From positions 2,124,501-2,188,500 of the forward strand of contig NZ_CP089538.1 in NCBI RefSeq assembly GCF_021233055.1: DNA of 64,000 nt. Reading direction: 5' to 3'. Source of the DNA: Spirosoma oryzicola. GTDB lineage: Bacteria; Bacteroidota; Bacteroidia; Cytophagales; Spirosomataceae. The position numbers and the translations under genes were made by a program. This document shows positions 34,899 to 43,774 of this stretch, in pieces. Numbering within the stretch: the first letter of the stretch is position 1; each line of letters begins with the position of its first letter. A model generated the notes under the pieces. That model searched no databases, had not been told where the DNA came from, and saw only the letters and a list, made by a program, of their open reading frames with translations.

Positions 34899-36350
34899 AT
34901 GCAGAAGTTAAGCCTTTCCCAGTCGCTTCAGCAAAAACTGTCTCCTCAACAAATTCAGTTTATCAAGCTGTTGCAAATTCCTACTGCCGAACTCGACACG
35001 CGTATTGAGGAAGAATTGGAAGTCAACCCGGCATTAGAAGAGGGAATGGACGATGACTACGATCAGCGGGAGGACGATTCCTTCGCCGACGACTACGAAG
35101 ACGATTACAAAGACCGTAACGACGACCTCGACATCGATAGCTACATCCGCGACGAAGATTATGCGGGCTACAAAATGCAGGGCGATGGCAACTACGGTGA
35201 AGAAGATCGCGATATGCCGCTGGCTACCAGTTCGAGCCTGCTGGATTCGCTGATGCAGCAATTCGGTTATCTACACCTTACAGAAACGCAGCGAATTATT
35301 GGCCTTCAGCTTATCGGTAGCATCGAAGCGGATGGGTACATCCGGCGGTCAATGCAGGCCATCGTCAATGATCTTGCTTTTTCGCAAAACGTATTTACCG
35401 ATACCGATGAGCTGGAGGATGTTCTTCAAAAAATCCAGACGTTTGATCCACCCGGCATTGCGGCTCGTTCGTTGCAGGAATGCCTCGTGTTACAGCTTCG
35501 GCGCAAAGATACCTCCGATCCGTACATCATTCTGGCTATCCGCATTATTGAAGATTTCTTCGAAGAGTTTTCGAAAAAGCATTTCGATAAAATCCAGCGT
35601 CGGCTCAACATCAGCGACGAGTCGCTGAAAAAAGTAATCGACATTATCATCAAGCTGAATCCCAAACCAGGTTCTGTCGAGGGTGAAGCAGGGACGATTC
35701 AATACCTGATTCCTGACTTCATTCTAACCAATAACAATGGCAAACTTGATTTGACGCTGAACTCCAAAAACGCGCCCGAGCTACGCATCAGTCGTTCGTT
35801 TGCCGACATGCTCGATACCTACGACAAAAGCAGTAAGCAGAATAAATCGCTTAAAGAAACCGTCTCGTTCGTCAAACAGAAGCTTGACGCCGCCAAATGG
35901 TTTATCGACGCCATCAAGCAGCGCCAGCAGACGCTACTCAAAACGATGAATGCCATTGTACGTTTTCAGTACGATTTCTTTATGACCGGCGACGAATCGA
36001 AATTGCGGCCTATGATCCTGAAAGACATCGCCACCCTGATCGATATGGACGTTTCGACGGTGTCGCGGGTAGCCAACAGTAAGTCAGTGCAAACCGAATT
36101 CGGAATTTATCCGCTTAAATATTTCTTCTCCGAAGGTATCGCGACCGATTCAGGGGAAGATGTCAGCAGCCGCGAAGTGAAAAATATTCTCAAGGATCTG
36201 ATTGATAATGAACCAAAGCTGAATCCGCTTTCAGACGACAAGCTCGAAAAAATTCTGAATGACCGGGGTTACAACATTGCCCGTCGTACAGTTGCCAAGT
36301 ACCGAGAGCAACTGAATATTCCGGTGGCCCGACTAAGAAAAGAACTTTAA
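34899..36350 (+). CDS. rpoN: RNA polymerase sigma-54 factor
   Basis: The 483-residue sigma factor serves enhancer-dependent promoters. Region I is LSLSQSLQQKLSPQQIQFIK with the usual Gln-rich pattern and LEVNPALEEG. An extremely acidic region II follows (DDDYDQREDDSFADD). The core-binding domain has FDPPGIAARSLQECL, and the DNA-binding part ends in the RpoN box ARRTVAKYRE about 20 residues before the C-terminus. ATG at 34899 (MQKLSLSQ) is the family start; the longer upstream frame from 34830 adds unrelated residues. Confidence 0.95.
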   Translation: MQKLSLSQSLQQKLSPQQIQFIKLLQIPTAELDTRIEEELEVNPALEEGMDDDYDQREDDSFADDYEDDYKDRNDDLDIDSYIRDEDYAGYKMQGDGNYGEEDRDMPLATSSSLLDSLMQQFGYLHLTETQRIIGLQLIGSIEADGYIRRSMQAIVNDLAFSQNVFTDTDELEDVLQKIQTFDPPGIAARSLQECLVLQLRRKDTSDPYIILAIRIIEDFFEEFSKKHFDKIQRRLNISDESLKKVIDIIIKLNPKPGSVEGEAGTIQYLIPDFILTNNNGKLDLTLNSKNAPELRISRSFADMLDTYDKSSKQNKSLKETVSFVKQKLDAAKWFIDAIKQRQQTLLKTMNAIVRFQYDFFMTGDESKLRPMILKDIATLIDMDVSTVSRVANSKSVQTEFGIYPLKYFFSEGIATDSGEDVSSREVKNILKDLIDNEPKLNPLSDDKLEKILNDRGYNIARRTVAKYREQLNIPVARLRKEL

Positions 36351-36478
36351 TGCAAGTAGAGCCAGTTGGCTGGGCGATGATCAATAAGGAACGATAGCAT
36401 TTGCTAACTTTGTCGTTACTGGCTGTTACAGACTTATGTATCATTGCACCGGCAACCCGGTCATAATTTTTTAATTCG

Positions 36479-37117
36479 TTGAACGCTTCGCTTGCCCGAT
36501 TTCTCTCTGTCATTTTTCACCCGCTGCTAATGCCGACGCTGTTGTTCGGCATTTTACTGTATCTAACTCCTTCGGTTCTTGGGGTCGATGCTTTTTCGGG
36601 TACACTTCGAATCAGTCTACTGGTCCTTATCTTCATCGGCACGTTTGCTGTTCCAGCGCTGCTCATTTACTACCTGTTTCGCAGCGGTTACGTCCGAACG
36701 TTACAACTGGACACCTTATCGGATCGTCGATTGCCTTACTTTCTAACGGCTTTTGTCTATACAGGCGTGACATTCCTGTTCGCGTTTCGAATGCAGCTGC
36801 TGTCGAGCATTGCCCCTGGAATAGCCATCCTGCTGGGTAGTATTACCGTTTCGATTCTGCTGGTTGGGCTTATCAGTCTATACTGGCAGATTAGTGCACA
36901 CAGTGTCGGCATCAGCGGAGTCGTGGGAGCAATAGCTGGTATCATTGTAAAGTCGAGTCAGACGGATCTCGTGCTGGTTCTGCTCATTCTGATCATGTTA
37001 GCTGGGATGATCGCTAGCGCCAGACTTCAACTCAACGCGCACACGCCCGACCAGGTAGGAGCCGGATTTGCACTCGGTCTGAGCATAAGTGTGCTTACGG
37101 TATTGTTTGTCATGTAG
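36479..37117 (+). CDS. PAP2-like integral membrane protein
   Basis: The 212-residue protein has about six hydrophobic helices. ISAHSVGISG and ARLQLNAHTPDQVGAGF resemble the SxxxH and Rx5H-x3-D active-site parts of membrane PAP2 phosphatases, though the first part of the family signature is weak. It may be a lipid phosphatase or undecaprenyl-pyrophosphate phosphatase relative. The start is a TTG at 36479; the next in-frame ATG (MPTLLFGI) would drop 16 residues of a conserved-looking start. It lies downstream of rpoN, 128 bp apart. Confidence 0.75.
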   Translation: MNASLARFLSVIFHPLLMPTLLFGILLYLTPSVLGVDAFSGTLRISLLVLIFIGTFAVPALLIYYLFRSGYVRTLQLDTLSDRRLPYFLTAFVYTGVTFLFAFRMQLLSSIAPGIAILLGSITVSILLVGLISLYWQISAHSVGISGVVGAIAGIIVKSSQTDLVLVLLILIMLAGMIASARLQLNAHTPDQVGAGFALGLSISVLTVLFVM

Positions 37118-37224
37118 GATCAGTTAGGTACCGCAACGGTACCAGACCAGGTTACTAGGGCATTTATTTTGTTCTCTCTAGTAAAAACTGTATGCTTGCT
37201 ACTCGTTTCTAAAAGATCCGTCTC

Positions 37225-38022
37225 ATGTTTGAAAACCTTATTTACGAGGTTGTTGATGGCATATGTCGCATCACGCTTAATCGGCCACAGGTGTACAACG
37301 CACTGAGTCCTGCGTTGATCAGCGAGATAACGGCCGCTGTGACAACCGCCGGTAATGATAACCGTGTTCGTGTTGTCGTGCTGACAGGAGCGGGTGACAA
37401 GGCGTTTTGTTCTGGCGCCGATCTGAAAGAAGGATTTAGTCCTATCAGTGCTGAGAAAGGTCAGCTCAATCTCGGGGAGTCGTTGCGCAATGGATACAAC
37501 CCGATGATCAAAGCCATGCGGGATCTGGCAAAGCCGATTGTGGGGCGGGTCAATGGTGTAGCGGCTGGCGCCGGTTGTTCGCTGGCATTAGCCTGTGATA
37601 TCGTTATTTGTGCTGATGAGACTTACTTCAGCCAGCTATTCGTCAACATAGGCTTAATGCCGGATGCGGGTTCTACGTTTTTCCTTCCCCGGTTGATCGG
37701 CTCCCAGCGTGCTTTTGAGCTATGTAGCACGGGTAAGCGGGTATACGGTCCCGAAGCGGCTCAGCTTGGATTGGTAAGCCGTTCGGTTCCTGCCGATAAG
37801 TTAGATAGCGCAGTGGATGAAATAGTCGCTTATTACGCTACTGCACCTACCCAAGCGATTGGTGCAATGAAAAAAGTTTTGAATCAATCGCTTTATTCTG
37901 ATCTCGACCACCAGCTAGAGCAAGAAGCTGAAAATCAAGATAAATTAGGTCGTTCTACGGATTTTCCGGAAGGGGTAGAAGCTTTCCTTTTGAAACGAAA
38001 AGCAAATTTTTTAGGCCTATAG
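37225..38022 (+). CDS. Enoyl-CoA hydratase/isomerase family protein
   Basis: The 265-residue crotonase-fold enzyme shows the substrate-binding CSGADLKEGF, the oxyanion stretch GRVNGVAAGAGCSLALACD, and GLMPDAGSTFFLPRLIG. The Asp in this last motif, in place of the hydratase Glu, points to the PaaG-like isomerase branch (phenylacetate or fatty acid degradation). The C-terminus has the family's trimerisation helices. No other pathway gene is adjacent, so the substrate is open. Confidence 0.88.
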   Translation: MFENLIYEVVDGICRITLNRPQVYNALSPALISEITAAVTTAGNDNRVRVVVLTGAGDKAFCSGADLKEGFSPISAEKGQLNLGESLRNGYNPMIKAMRDLAKPIVGRVNGVAAGAGCSLALACDIVICADETYFSQLFVNIGLMPDAGSTFFLPRLIGSQRAFELCSTGKRVYGPEAAQLGLVSRSVPADKLDSAVDEIVAYYATAPTQAIGAMKKVLNQSLYSDLDHQLEQEAENQDKLGRSTDFPEGVEAFLLKRKANFLGL

Positions 38023-38023
38023 C

Positions 38024-38054
38024 TTGACAAGGGGCATTTTTCTATCTACTTTTG
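38024..38054 (+). promoter_or_regulatory. Promoter of tRNA-Arg
   Basis: TTGACA (38024-38029) and TACTTTTG (38047-38054), a match to TAnnTTTG, are separated by 17 bp. The tRNA begins 40 bp further on. This is the best-formed promoter seen in the window. Confidence 0.7.
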
Positions 38055-38093
38055 CACTCCCAATCAACGGGAAACAAACAAAAAATAGAGTAC

Positions 38094-38167
38094 GCATTCG
38101 TAGCTCAATTGGATAGAGCACCTGACTACGGATCAGGAGGTTTGGGGTTCGAATCCCTACGAGTGCA
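38094..38167 (+). tRNA. tRNA-Arg (anticodon ACG)
   Basis: The cloverleaf closes fully: acceptor GCATTCG (38094-38100) with CGAGTGC (38160-38166) including one T-G pair, D arm GCTC/GAGC, anticodon stem CCTGA/TCAGG with loop CTACGGA, and T arm GGGGTTCGAATCCCT. Anticodon ACG reads CGU and, after A-to-I editing, CGC and CGA. Discriminator A38167; CCA is not encoded. A minus-strand ORF overlapping it is spurious. Confidence 0.95.
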
Positions 38168-38176
38168 CTTGACAAT

Positions 38177-38214
38177 AAGCCACTTACAGTGTAAAAACGG
38201 TGAGTGGCTTTTTT
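38177..38214 (+). terminator. Terminator of tRNA-Arg
   Basis: AAGCCACT (38177-38184) pairs with AGTGGCTT (38203-38210) and is followed by a run of T, 10 bp after the tRNA. Confidence 0.85.
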
Positions 38215-38354
38215 GTTTGCATACGAATTTGCATACAAGGCTGTTTATTCCAGACTAATTAATCTTCCATTTAGTCTTGGCGTCACTTATTTAATGCGCT
38301 CCTTTAATAGTTAGTAGAAGACGCTTCACTAGTTCCCATACCGTATCTGCTCAC

Positions 38355-38392
38355 TGTCCATGTATGGACAGTGCAACGTCCACTAACGGACA
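38355..38392. promoter_or_regulatory. Two inverted-repeat sites TGTCC-N6-GGACA, 22 bp apart
   Basis: TGTCC-N6-GGACA lies at 38355-38370 within a longer 22-bp symmetric element (38352-38373). CGTCC-N6-GGACA lies at 38377-38392. The centres are 22 bp, two DNA turns, apart, 140 bp before the padR-like start. The same motif occurs before the other ABC permease at 61144-61170. A shared regulator site is likely; which protein binds is unknown. Confidence 0.55.
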
Positions 38393-38532
38393 CTATTCTA
38401 TTGACTGATTTCAGAAAACACGCTCTCTTGATCGCTATTGAGGCTTATTCTTGATTGGTCTGCTATTTGCTATACAAATGAGAAAGATAGGTTAGCTAGA
38501 AAATCTTAGCCTTTAAGCAGACACTAAGAAAG

Positions 38533-38871
38533 ATGAAAGGAGATCAATTAGGTGAGTTCGAGGAACTCGTCCTTTTAACCATTGCGCTGCTCTATGACGA
38601 CGCCTATAGCGTGGCCGTCGTTGAAGAACTTGGCCAGCGGCTTGAGAGACCTTTAAGTCTGGGCGCTGTTCACCGAACCATGCAACGGCTTGAGGAAAAG
38701 GGGTTCGTGCACTCTCGGTTCGGTGACGCTACGGCTGAACGAGGAGGCCGGCGTAAACGGCTTTTTATCGTGACTAAAGCAGGGGAACAAGCTTTGCAGG
38801 AAGCGCGTCGTGTCCGAAATGACTTGTGGGCAGGTATTCCTAAGGCCGCTTTTGGAGGAGGCATCGCATGA
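38533..38871 (+). CDS. PadR-family transcriptional regulator
   Basis: The 112-residue cytoplasmic winged-helix protein has FEELVLLTIALLYDDAYSVAV and LSLGAVHRTMQRLEEKGFV, which form the DNA-binding domain. RGGRRKRLFIVTKAG is the wing with the basic beta hairpin. The C-terminal dimer helix is short, as in PadR-s1 subfamily members linked to ABC exporters. Its stop overlaps the permease start by 4 bp (ATGA), so the two are translationally coupled. Confidence 0.9.
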   Translation: MKGDQLGEFEELVLLTIALLYDDAYSVAVVEELGQRLERPLSLGAVHRTMQRLEEKGFVHSRFGDATAERGGRRKRLFIVTKAGEQALQEARRVRNDLWAGIPKAAFGGGIA

Positions 38872-41594
38872 GTCGTACGCCAGCATCCCCCCGGCCCCCT
38901 CAGTGGGCTCAACGCCTGCTGACCATCCTTGTGGCGGCTCACTTACAGGAAGAAGTCCTGGGTGATCTGGATGAACTCTTCTATAAACGGCTACAGCGCC
39001 TTCCTGCCTTTACCGTCCGACTTTTATACCTGGTCGACATCCTACTCTTGTTGCATCCCCGGCTTTGGCGTCGAGCATCGACAACAGAACATACCGCTAG
39101 TTATAGAAGCCTCACTGATTATCCTAAACCTTTCGTTTTACACCCTGCTATGGTTCGCAACTATCTAAAAATTGCTATCCGAAACCTACTAAAAAATAAG
39201 GCGTTCAGTTTCATCAATGTATTGGGACTGTCCTTGGGTATGGTATGCTGTCTGTTTATTTTTCTGTGGGTAACCGATGAACGGAGCGTCGATAATTTTC
39301 ATACGAACGGTCAGAACCTGTATACCGCTTATCAGACGGTTTTCGCAACCGGGCAAGTCGATGGCAATTACAATACACCTTTACAAATTGCAGGAAATCA
39401 ACGCATATTTTTGCTAGAAGATGCCAAAAAAGCAGTACCAGAAATACAGCATGTAGTCTTTTATGCCACTGGCTATGAGCTTCCCTGGGGGCACCCCGAA
39501 ACGTTCCAGCTCGGAGAACGAAAATTTAAACTGGAGGGGTCACGTGCCAGCAACGACTTTTTTACTCTGTTCAGTTATCCCCTTCTGGCGGGCAATGCCC
39601 AAACCGCACTCAAGGACGTTCGTAGTATTGCCATTTCGCGCAAAATGGCGGAACTGTTCTTTGGTAACCCGTACAAGGCGGTTGGCAAAACACTCCGTTA
39701 CGAGAATAAGATGGATTTAATGGTTACCGCTGTTTTTGAAAACCTACCCCGCCAAAGCTCGCTCAAATTTGATTTTTTGCTTAGCTGGGAGGCCCAGAGA
39801 GGCTCTTTAGAATGGTCGTCCAATAATTTTAGAACGTTCGTGCAGCTCTCGGACGGTACCGATCCCAGTCTGGTAGAAGCAAAGATCAATCGCTTTCTAC
39901 AACCCCGGTTAGCCCTACCCAAAGAGGTCAAAACGCAAATTGGCTTCCAGGCCATTGGCGACCAATACCTCCATAGTACGTTTGTCAATGGCAAACCCGA
40001 AGGGGGGCGGATTGAATACGTGCGTATATTCACCGGGGTAGCCCTCTTTATTTTGTTTATCGCCTGCATCAACTTTATGAATTTGGCTACGGCCCAATCG
40101 GTAAAACGAGCCAAAGAGGTCGGCGTTCGGAAAGTATTAGGCTCTACACGCATCCATCTGATCGGTCAGTTTTACAGTGAAGCCTTGCTGTTAGCTTGTT
40201 TAGCGATGGTATTTACTATGCTATCCACACTAGTTCTACTTCCAGCCTTTAATAGCCTCACCAACAAGCAAATACCTTACCCCTTTACTCAGTTCTCATT
40301 CTGGATGGGTTTAATTGGCTTGACTTTCCTCACCGGCATGCTTGCCGGCAGTTATCCCGCTTTGTTTCTCTCATCGTTGGAGCCGGTTCGAATTTTGAAG
40401 GGCATCCTGCGCTTTACCAGGCAGAGTATTTGGTTTCGACAGGGCTTAACGGTCTTTCAGTTCGGCTTGTCAATCATACTGCTTGTCGCCACCTTCGTTG
40501 TTTCAAAGCAAACCAGCTATGTTCAAAACACGCACCTAGGCTACAATCGCGATAACTTGATCTATATCCGCATTGAAGGAGAATTAATGGCTCCCCACAA
40601 CTATCATTTATTCAAAGACCAAGCCGCTAAAATGGCAGGTATCACAATGATTGATCGCAGTAGCGAAGCACCGCATGCGATGGGGTTTGTAGTCGACGAT
40701 GCAGATGGCATTGCCGAAACTAATGTGGATGATGACGCTATTAACTGGGAAGGTAAACCGAAAAACGCTTCCGTTGGCTTCAAGCCCACTTCGGTTGGCT
40801 TCGACTTTGTCCGGTTAATGAATCTAACAGTAGTCAAGGGGCGCGATTTCTCCCGCAATAACGCAACCGACTCGACAGATGCATTTCTAGTGAATGAAGA
40901 AGCCGTCAGGCAAATGGGCATGAAACAGCCGCTCGGTAAATGGATATCAGCCTGGCAAAAGAAAGGCCATATCATTGGCGTATTGAAAGATTACCATACA
41001 CACTCGCTACATGAACCGATCAAACCCTTGATTGTGGACGTAAAAGAATACGAGTATTTCGGGGTGATTTTAGTGCGCCTACAGGCCGGCATGACGAAAC
41101 AAGCATTAGGCAATCTTGAGCGGACGTATAACAGGATCAATCCGAATTACCCCTTCGTTTATCAATTTCTGGATCAGGAGTATGCGAAGCTTTACCAGAG
41201 CGAAGAGGTCATGGCAAAATTAACCACGGTGTTTACGGCGCTTGCCATTGCCATATCCTGTCTTGGCTTGTTTGGGCTGGTTATGTTTTCGGCTCAGCAA
41301 CGTACGAAAGAAATTGGGGTTCGGAAAGTGCTGGGCGCATCTGTCGCCAGCATCACAGCGCTGCTTTCAAGAGATTATCTCAGACTGATCTTTCTTGCTA
41401 TCCTTATCGCTTCCCCCGTTGCCTGGTATGCGATGCAGCACTGGTTAGCCGACTTCGCTTATAAGATCAGTATTGAGTGGTGGATGTTTGCCCTGGCCGG
41501 TTTATCCGCTTTTGTTGTTGCCTCACTACCAGTAGGTATCCAAAGCATAAAAGCAGCTTTGGTAAATCCGGTAAAGAGTATAAGAAGTGAATAA
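38868..41594 (+). CDS. FtsX/MacB-type ABC transporter permease with permease-prefix domain
   Basis: The 908-residue inner-membrane protein starts with a cytoplasmic permease-prefix domain (residues 1 to about 75, PPQWAQRLLTILVAAHLQEE), which is specific to PadR-linked transporters. Two FtsX halves follow, each with a four-helix core and a large periplasmic MacB-like domain between. Repeated family motif VKRAKEVGVRKVLGSTR and TKEIGVRKVLGAS mark the two halves. It contains no ATPase domain, so it needs a separate ABC protein, not found here. Likely role: efflux or envelope lipoprotein/peptide handling under PadR control. Confidence 0.9.
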   Translation: MSRTPASPRPPQWAQRLLTILVAAHLQEEVLGDLDELFYKRLQRLPAFTVRLLYLVDILLLLHPRLWRRASTTEHTASYRSLTDYPKPFVLHPAMVRNYLKIAIRNLLKNKAFSFINVLGLSLGMVCCLFIFLWVTDERSVDNFHTNGQNLYTAYQTVFATGQVDGNYNTPLQIAGNQRIFLLEDAKKAVPEIQHVVFYATGYELPWGHPETFQLGERKFKLEGSRASNDFFTLFSYPLLAGNAQTALKDVRSIAISRKMAELFFGNPYKAVGKTLRYENKMDLMVTAVFENLPRQSSLKFDFLLSWEAQRGSLEWSSNNFRTFVQLSDGTDPSLVEAKINRFLQPRLALPKEVKTQIGFQAIGDQYLHSTFVNGKPEGGRIEYVRIFTGVALFILFIACINFMNLATAQSVKRAKEVGVRKVLGSTRIHLIGQFYSEALLLACLAMVFTMLSTLVLLPAFNSLTNKQIPYPFTQFSFWMGLIGLTFLTGMLAGSYPALFLSSLEPVRILKGILRFTRQSIWFRQGLTVFQFGLSIILLVATFVVSKQTSYVQNTHLGYNRDNLIYIRIEGELMAPHNYHLFKDQAAKMAGITMIDRSSEAPHAMGFVVDDADGIAETNVDDDAINWEGKPKNASVGFKPTSVGFDFVRLMNLTVVKGRDFSRNNATDSTDAFLVNEEAVRQMGMKQPLGKWISAWQKKGHIIGVLKDYHTHSLHEPIKPLIVDVKEYEYFGVILVRLQAGMTKQALGNLERTYNRINPNYPFVYQFLDQEYAKLYQSEEVMAKLTTVFTALAIAISCLGLFGLVMFSAQQRTKEIGVRKVLGASVASITALLSRDYLRLIFLAILIASPVAWYAMQHWLADFAYKISIEWWMFALAGLSAFVVASLPVGIQSIKAALVNPVKSIRSE

Positions 41595-41764
41595 GCCGTT
41601 CAGGCCGTTTTTTAGCTTAGGGTGCACATAGAAACAGTGTAGAGGGCAAAAATGCTCTTTCCAGTGTTTCCATGATTAATGCACGGTCGTTTCGTGCGCG
41701 CACGCTAGGGAACCTTACGTTATAGAGCGATAGACAACGCAACGAAGCTTTGGCGTACCGTGCC

Positions 41765-41824
41765 ATCCTCACTTTCGACAAAAGACATTAAGTTAACTTA
41801 ATGTCTTTTGTCGAAAGTGAGGAT
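41765..41824. repeat. 60-bp perfect palindrome without spacer
   Basis: Left half 41765-41794 is the exact reverse complement of right half 41795-41824, centred on GTTAAC. There is no loop and no T-run after it, so it differs from ordinary terminators here. It could fold into a cruciform or a 30-bp RNA hairpin. Confidence 0.9.
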
Positions 41825-41949
41825 AAATGATTTCATCTTACATGATCTATGACCTTTATTAATGAAGTGGAGCCCCCGAAAAATCGAAATTTTAAGCCGG
41901 TCAGCTTCATTTCTGTCACAGGTTGCGGATAACTGTCACAGAAGCCTTT

Positions 41950-42211
41950 CCCATGATTTTTTCGGAGTCAAATCACGCCTGTGTAGCGGAACTGCATTGA
42001 GTTTTTCATGTCCATAAAAAAGGGCGGCCATTTTGCTGGATATGCATTATGTTCGCTACCCGATGAGCTGAGAGAAAACCGCGTTTGTAGGCCAATGAAA
42101 GCTTATTTGAGCCCATAAAAAGGTGCGTAGGATCAAGCCCATGATTTTTCTGGCATCACATCGTGCGCGTGCGACTCTGCTCAATGGAAGAGTTTCGTCA
42201 GTCCATAAAAA
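41950..42211 (+). repeat. Recurrent elements CCCATGATTTTT and CCATAAAAA
   Basis: CCCATGATTTTT occurs at 41950-41961 and 42138-42149. CCATAAAAA occurs at 42012-42020, 42113-42121 and 42203-42211. The stretches that begin with the first and end with the second element are of similar length (about 71-74 bp) but diverged inside, as in old duplicated units. Confidence 0.5.
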
Positions 42212-42339
42212 GAAGTATTGTCGAGAGCTGTCGAACTACGCTGAAAGGTAACCCATTTAACTCTGTTGGTTGACAAGGAAGAGTTTGTGTCCATCTTTCT
42301 TAAGAATTCAGGTTTCCACATTCGGAAAACTCTACCCTC

Positions 42340-42798
42340 ATGCCCCGCATTGCTCAATGTCCCACCACGATCGATGACTTACTCTACCTCAGCACGGCAA
42401 CCATCAAGCAATCCGGCTATCCGATTGACGGCAAGACGCACCAGCTTGGATGGAGTCATCATGGTGAACGAATCGCCACGATCGACATTGCCGCCAGCCT
42501 GAAGGCAAAATGCGTTATGCTGCGCTACTCGTTTCGGGGGGAAAGACAGTTGCACCGCATTAATCTGCTGATTGCACCCAGCAATCTGGGAAAAGGAAAA
42601 GTATTCTACTTTGTTTGTCCGGTCACCGCTAAACGCTGCCGGAAGTTGTACCTGGTCGATGGTTGGTTTGTTTTTCGCTATGCGCTAGAGGACACCTATC
42701 ACGAAAAACAGCTTTGGTCAAAACGGTATCGAGATCTGGACAATACAATGGGCAGGCAGTTACGGGGAGATGATTTTGATTTGTACCAGGAAGCCTAA
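42340..42798 (+). CDS. Hypothetical protein, 152 aa
   Basis: The protein is soluble, beta-rich in the middle. LGKGKVFYFVCPVTAKRCRKLYLVDG looks like a small metal-binding or Cys-bearing hairpin (C-x6-C), and HEKQLWSKRYRDLD follows in the helical C-terminus. Similar hypothetical proteins occur in Bacteroidota mobile regions. The ATG at 42340 is the first in the frame. It is an isolated gene surrounded by non-coding DNA. No function is proposed. Confidence 0.6.
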   Translation: MPRIAQCPTTIDDLLYLSTATIKQSGYPIDGKTHQLGWSHHGERIATIDIAASLKAKCVMLRYSFRGERQLHRINLLIAPSNLGKGKVFYFVCPVTAKRCRKLYLVDGWFVFRYALEDTYHEKQLWSKRYRDLDNTMGRQLRGDDFDLYQEA

Positions 42799-43455
42799 GG
42801 ATGTTGTGCAAAGCAGCAATATAGGGGCAAACAAAGCATGTGTTGCGGTACTAGCGGTTGACAGGTCGTTTGTACAGTTGATAGAAAAACGTTTGATTTA
42901 AGACACATTCTATGTTCAGATGAGATGCGTTCTGTTGTAGATCGTCGCGTGACGGGGCTAATTTTGCGATTCTATGCCTACGCATTGCTCTTATTCATGA
43001 CTTATTGAGAGCGAAAAGGCGAATCGATCTGTCACTTCCGCATATTTACGGAAGTTTAAGCCTGTTTGATAAGCAGTACTTAGGCGGCTTTGAAGTCATC
43101 GATGGCAAAGACAGGAAGCGAAAAGTCAAAAATGCGCTTACTTGTTTTTACTGTTTTAGTTTGTCGCACTGCAATCGTAGAGTAATCGTACCGCTATCGT
43201 AAATATGCGATAGCGAACTTCATATTAGTTACATACGGTGAAAGCTACTACCTGCTTTAGCGAGTAACGTGAATAGAGCGCCTTAAGTCAGTTGATCCAC
43301 TTTTATGGCTGACTTTATTAAGATAAGGTTGACGGATCACCTAAACATGTCGGGTAGGTAACAGTCAGGCTTCTTTCAACGATCCACGTCTCCAGAACTT
43401 AGTATCCTCTTCGATGGTCATCAGCACAAGTTACGCTTTAGCCATTTCGTTAAAC

Positions 43456-43490
43456 GGGGTATTTCTCCGCTTTGACTGGGGTATTCTCCG
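43456..43490 (+). promoter_or_regulatory. Tandem direct repeat GGGGTATT(T)CTCCG, 22-bp period
   Basis: GGGGTATTTCTCCG (43456-43469) and GGGGTATTCTCCG (43478-43490) start 22 bp apart, the spacing typical of a dimeric response-regulator or LytTR-type site. No plus-strand gene follows closely; the candidate RNA does. The sequence TATTTTG (43491-43497) just after it is a near-match to the -7 box. Confidence 0.4.
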
Positions 43491-43513
43491 TATTTTGAAT
43501 AGAAGGTAATCCA

Positions 43514-43646
43514 GGCTAACTAACCAATCCGTATTTAGTGCATCGTATCGGCGACGTGTGAACAAGGCTATACATAACGAGATAGACGCCGTTAGTTAGC
43601 CGAACTGATACGTGATTCCCGCTGGCGTCTGCTAGCGGGAATTTTG
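43514..43646 (+). ncRNA. Candidate structured small RNA
   Basis: GGCTAACTAAC (43514-43524) pairs perfectly with GTTAGTTAGCC (43591-43601), enclosing about 66 nt. A terminator-like hairpin ATTCCCGCT/AGCGGGAAT (43615-43623 with 43634-43642) followed by TTTT comes next. A tandem regulator-like repeat lies immediately upstream. No ORF fits. It is inferred from structure alone and matches no RNA family I know. Confidence 0.35.
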
Positions 43647-43774
43647 CCCTATCCTATCAACTATTAAGAAAGCTACTAGATCGAGCGGCACAAATGCGGG
43701 CGCTTGTATTGACAGTAAGGAGCGGACACACGAAAGTTTTATGGTCTCAGATAGGAGCACTTTATTGCCAACTA

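Larger units (their letters stand above)
41595..42339. other. Gene-free spacer with palindrome and diverged repeats
   Basis: 745 bp without a supported gene. It holds the 60-bp palindrome at 41765-41824 and short recurrent elements between 41950 and 42211, listed separately. Confidence 0.5.
42799..43774. other. Gene-poor spacer
   Basis: Almost 1 kb with no convincing gene. It contains a tandem 13-14-bp repeat (43456-43490) and a candidate structured RNA with terminator (43514-43646), listed separately. Confidence 0.45.

Noticed and set aside
38017..38238. Minus-strand ORF containing VGIRTPNLLIRSQ
   Set aside because: It is the antisense of tRNA-Arg, a well-known spurious translation.
43005..43202. 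65-codon plus-strand ORF in the spacer before the PorT-like gene
   Set aside because: Uses a TTG start and shows no family resemblance or homologue-like pattern.
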